7,305 bases of DNA, taken from NCBI GenBank assembly GCA_018668095.1, contig JABIQF010000088.1, positions 1 to 7,305 on the forward strand, in the 5' to 3' direction. Positions 7,135 to 7,305 of the stretch are shown in pieces. The translations under genes and the position numbers were made by a program. The notes under the pieces are model-generated. The model was not told the origin of the DNA. It saw only the letters and a program-made list of their open reading frames with translations, and did no database searches. Each line of letters begins with the position of its first letter. Positions within the stretch are counted from its first letter, which is position 1. This DNA comes from Cellvibrionales bacterium (GTDB taxonomy: Bacteria; Pseudomonadota; Gammaproteobacteria; Pseudomonadales; UBA7434).

Positions 7135-7305
7135 ATGACGCTTAAAATAGACAAGAAAATCGTAGGCTATGAAGTGGTTGATATCAGTCAGTCACAAGAG
7201 CAAGCGGCCGTTGAGACTAAACAATTGGTAGTAGAAACAAAAGAATTGGAAGTAGAAAAAAAAGTAGAGAGCGCAACAATTGTGCAAATGCATGAAAAGT
7301 TGCAG
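7135..7305 (+). CDS. nrdJb: Class II ribonucleotide reductase accessory component NrdJb, N-terminal part (3' end outside window)
   Basis: The first 57 codons are visible and open to the right edge. The N-terminus MTLKIDKKIVGYEVV, followed after a variable linker by VQMHEKL, matches my recollection of proteins encoded directly after nrdJa in Pseudomonas and relatives, annotated NrdJb or TSCPD-domain ribonucleotide reductase partner. In split class II enzymes this second polypeptide is required with NrdJa for activity. Its C-terminal region, not visible here, should supply what single-chain NrdJ carries at its C-terminus. Residues 27-46 form a charged linker of near 7-residue repeats (ETKQLVV, ETKELEV, EKKVES). 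The ATG at 7135 is chosen by homology. The ribosome binding site is weak (GGAAT about 8 bases upstream), and three out-of-frame ATGs lie just before it. Identification rests on a short N-terminus plus position. Confidence 0.85.
   Translation, partial: MTLKIDKKIVGYEVVDISQSQEQAAVETKQLVVETKELEVEKKVESATIVQMHEKLQ
7213..7254 (+). repeat. Two-copy 21-base tandem repeat in the nrdJb linker
   Basis: Bases 7213-7233 and 7234-7254 match at 17 of 21 positions and encode ETKQLVV and ETKELEV. A degenerate partial third unit (EKKVES) follows and includes an A8 run at 7256-7263. The repeat lies in frame in a low-conservation linker between the conserved N-terminal segment and VQMHEKL, so unit gain or loss would preserve the reading frame. 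Confidence 0.7.

Noticed and set aside
7080..7137. The NrdJa/NrdJb break as a frameshifted or nonsense-disrupted single nrdJ
   Set aside because: NrdJa ends at a conserved terminus, and NrdJb begins with its own conserved N-terminus after a true spacer, matching the natural split known in Pseudomonas.
1..7305. Mobile element, CRISPR array, tRNA/rRNA or a novel defence-type system
   Set aside because: The window is almost fully occupied by five recognisable metabolic genes and the start of a sixth, all on one strand. No inverted terminal repeats, repeat-spacer pattern or unexplained large open frame is visible.

Overview
This window is an ordinary but well-defined piece of anaerobic metabolism from a proteobacterium, most likely a gammaproteobacterium outside the Enterobacteriaceae. 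The Nar proteins read as close relatives of Escherichia coli NarGHJI. The class II ribonucleotide reductase is split into NrdJa and NrdJb, as is known from Pseudomonas aeruginosa. Base composition looks moderately AT-leaning by eye, with many TTA leucine codons. I cannot name a genus. All genes lie on the + strand and coding density is almost complete; the longest gene-free stretch is about 60 bases.

Layout: 2-1906 is the C-terminal half of narG, with its start beyond the left edge. 1903-3546 is narH, 3543-4226 is narJ, and narI runs from 4226 (or 4223) to 4909. The narG/narH and narH/narJ junctions, and narJ/narI if its first ATG is used, are 4-base ATGA stop-start overlaps, so the four genes look like one translationally coupled unit. 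After a 61-base gap with no terminator-like hairpin comes nrdJa (4971-7082). After a further 52 bases comes the 5' end of nrdJb (7135-7305), cut by the right edge.

How the genes fit together: NarGHI is the membrane-bound quinol:nitrate oxidoreductase (NarI di-heme anchor, NarH four Fe-S clusters, NarG Mo-bisMGD catalytic subunit). NarJ is its dedicated assembly chaperone. NrdJab makes deoxyribonucleotides with adenosylcobalamin and needs no oxygen, unlike class Ia reductase. Placing it directly behind nitrate reductase suggests that respiration and DNA-precursor supply are expressed together when oxygen is low. That co-expression is an inference from gene order and the absence of a visible terminator. 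All metal and heme ligands that can be checked in NarH and NarI are present, and the active-site residues of NrdJa are intact, so nothing looks decayed.

I found no mobile element, RNA gene, CRISPR array or clearly novel system. The points worth a second look are the nar-nrdJ linkage, the split reductase with its unusual intergenic start-stop chain, and the repetitive linker in NrdJb.
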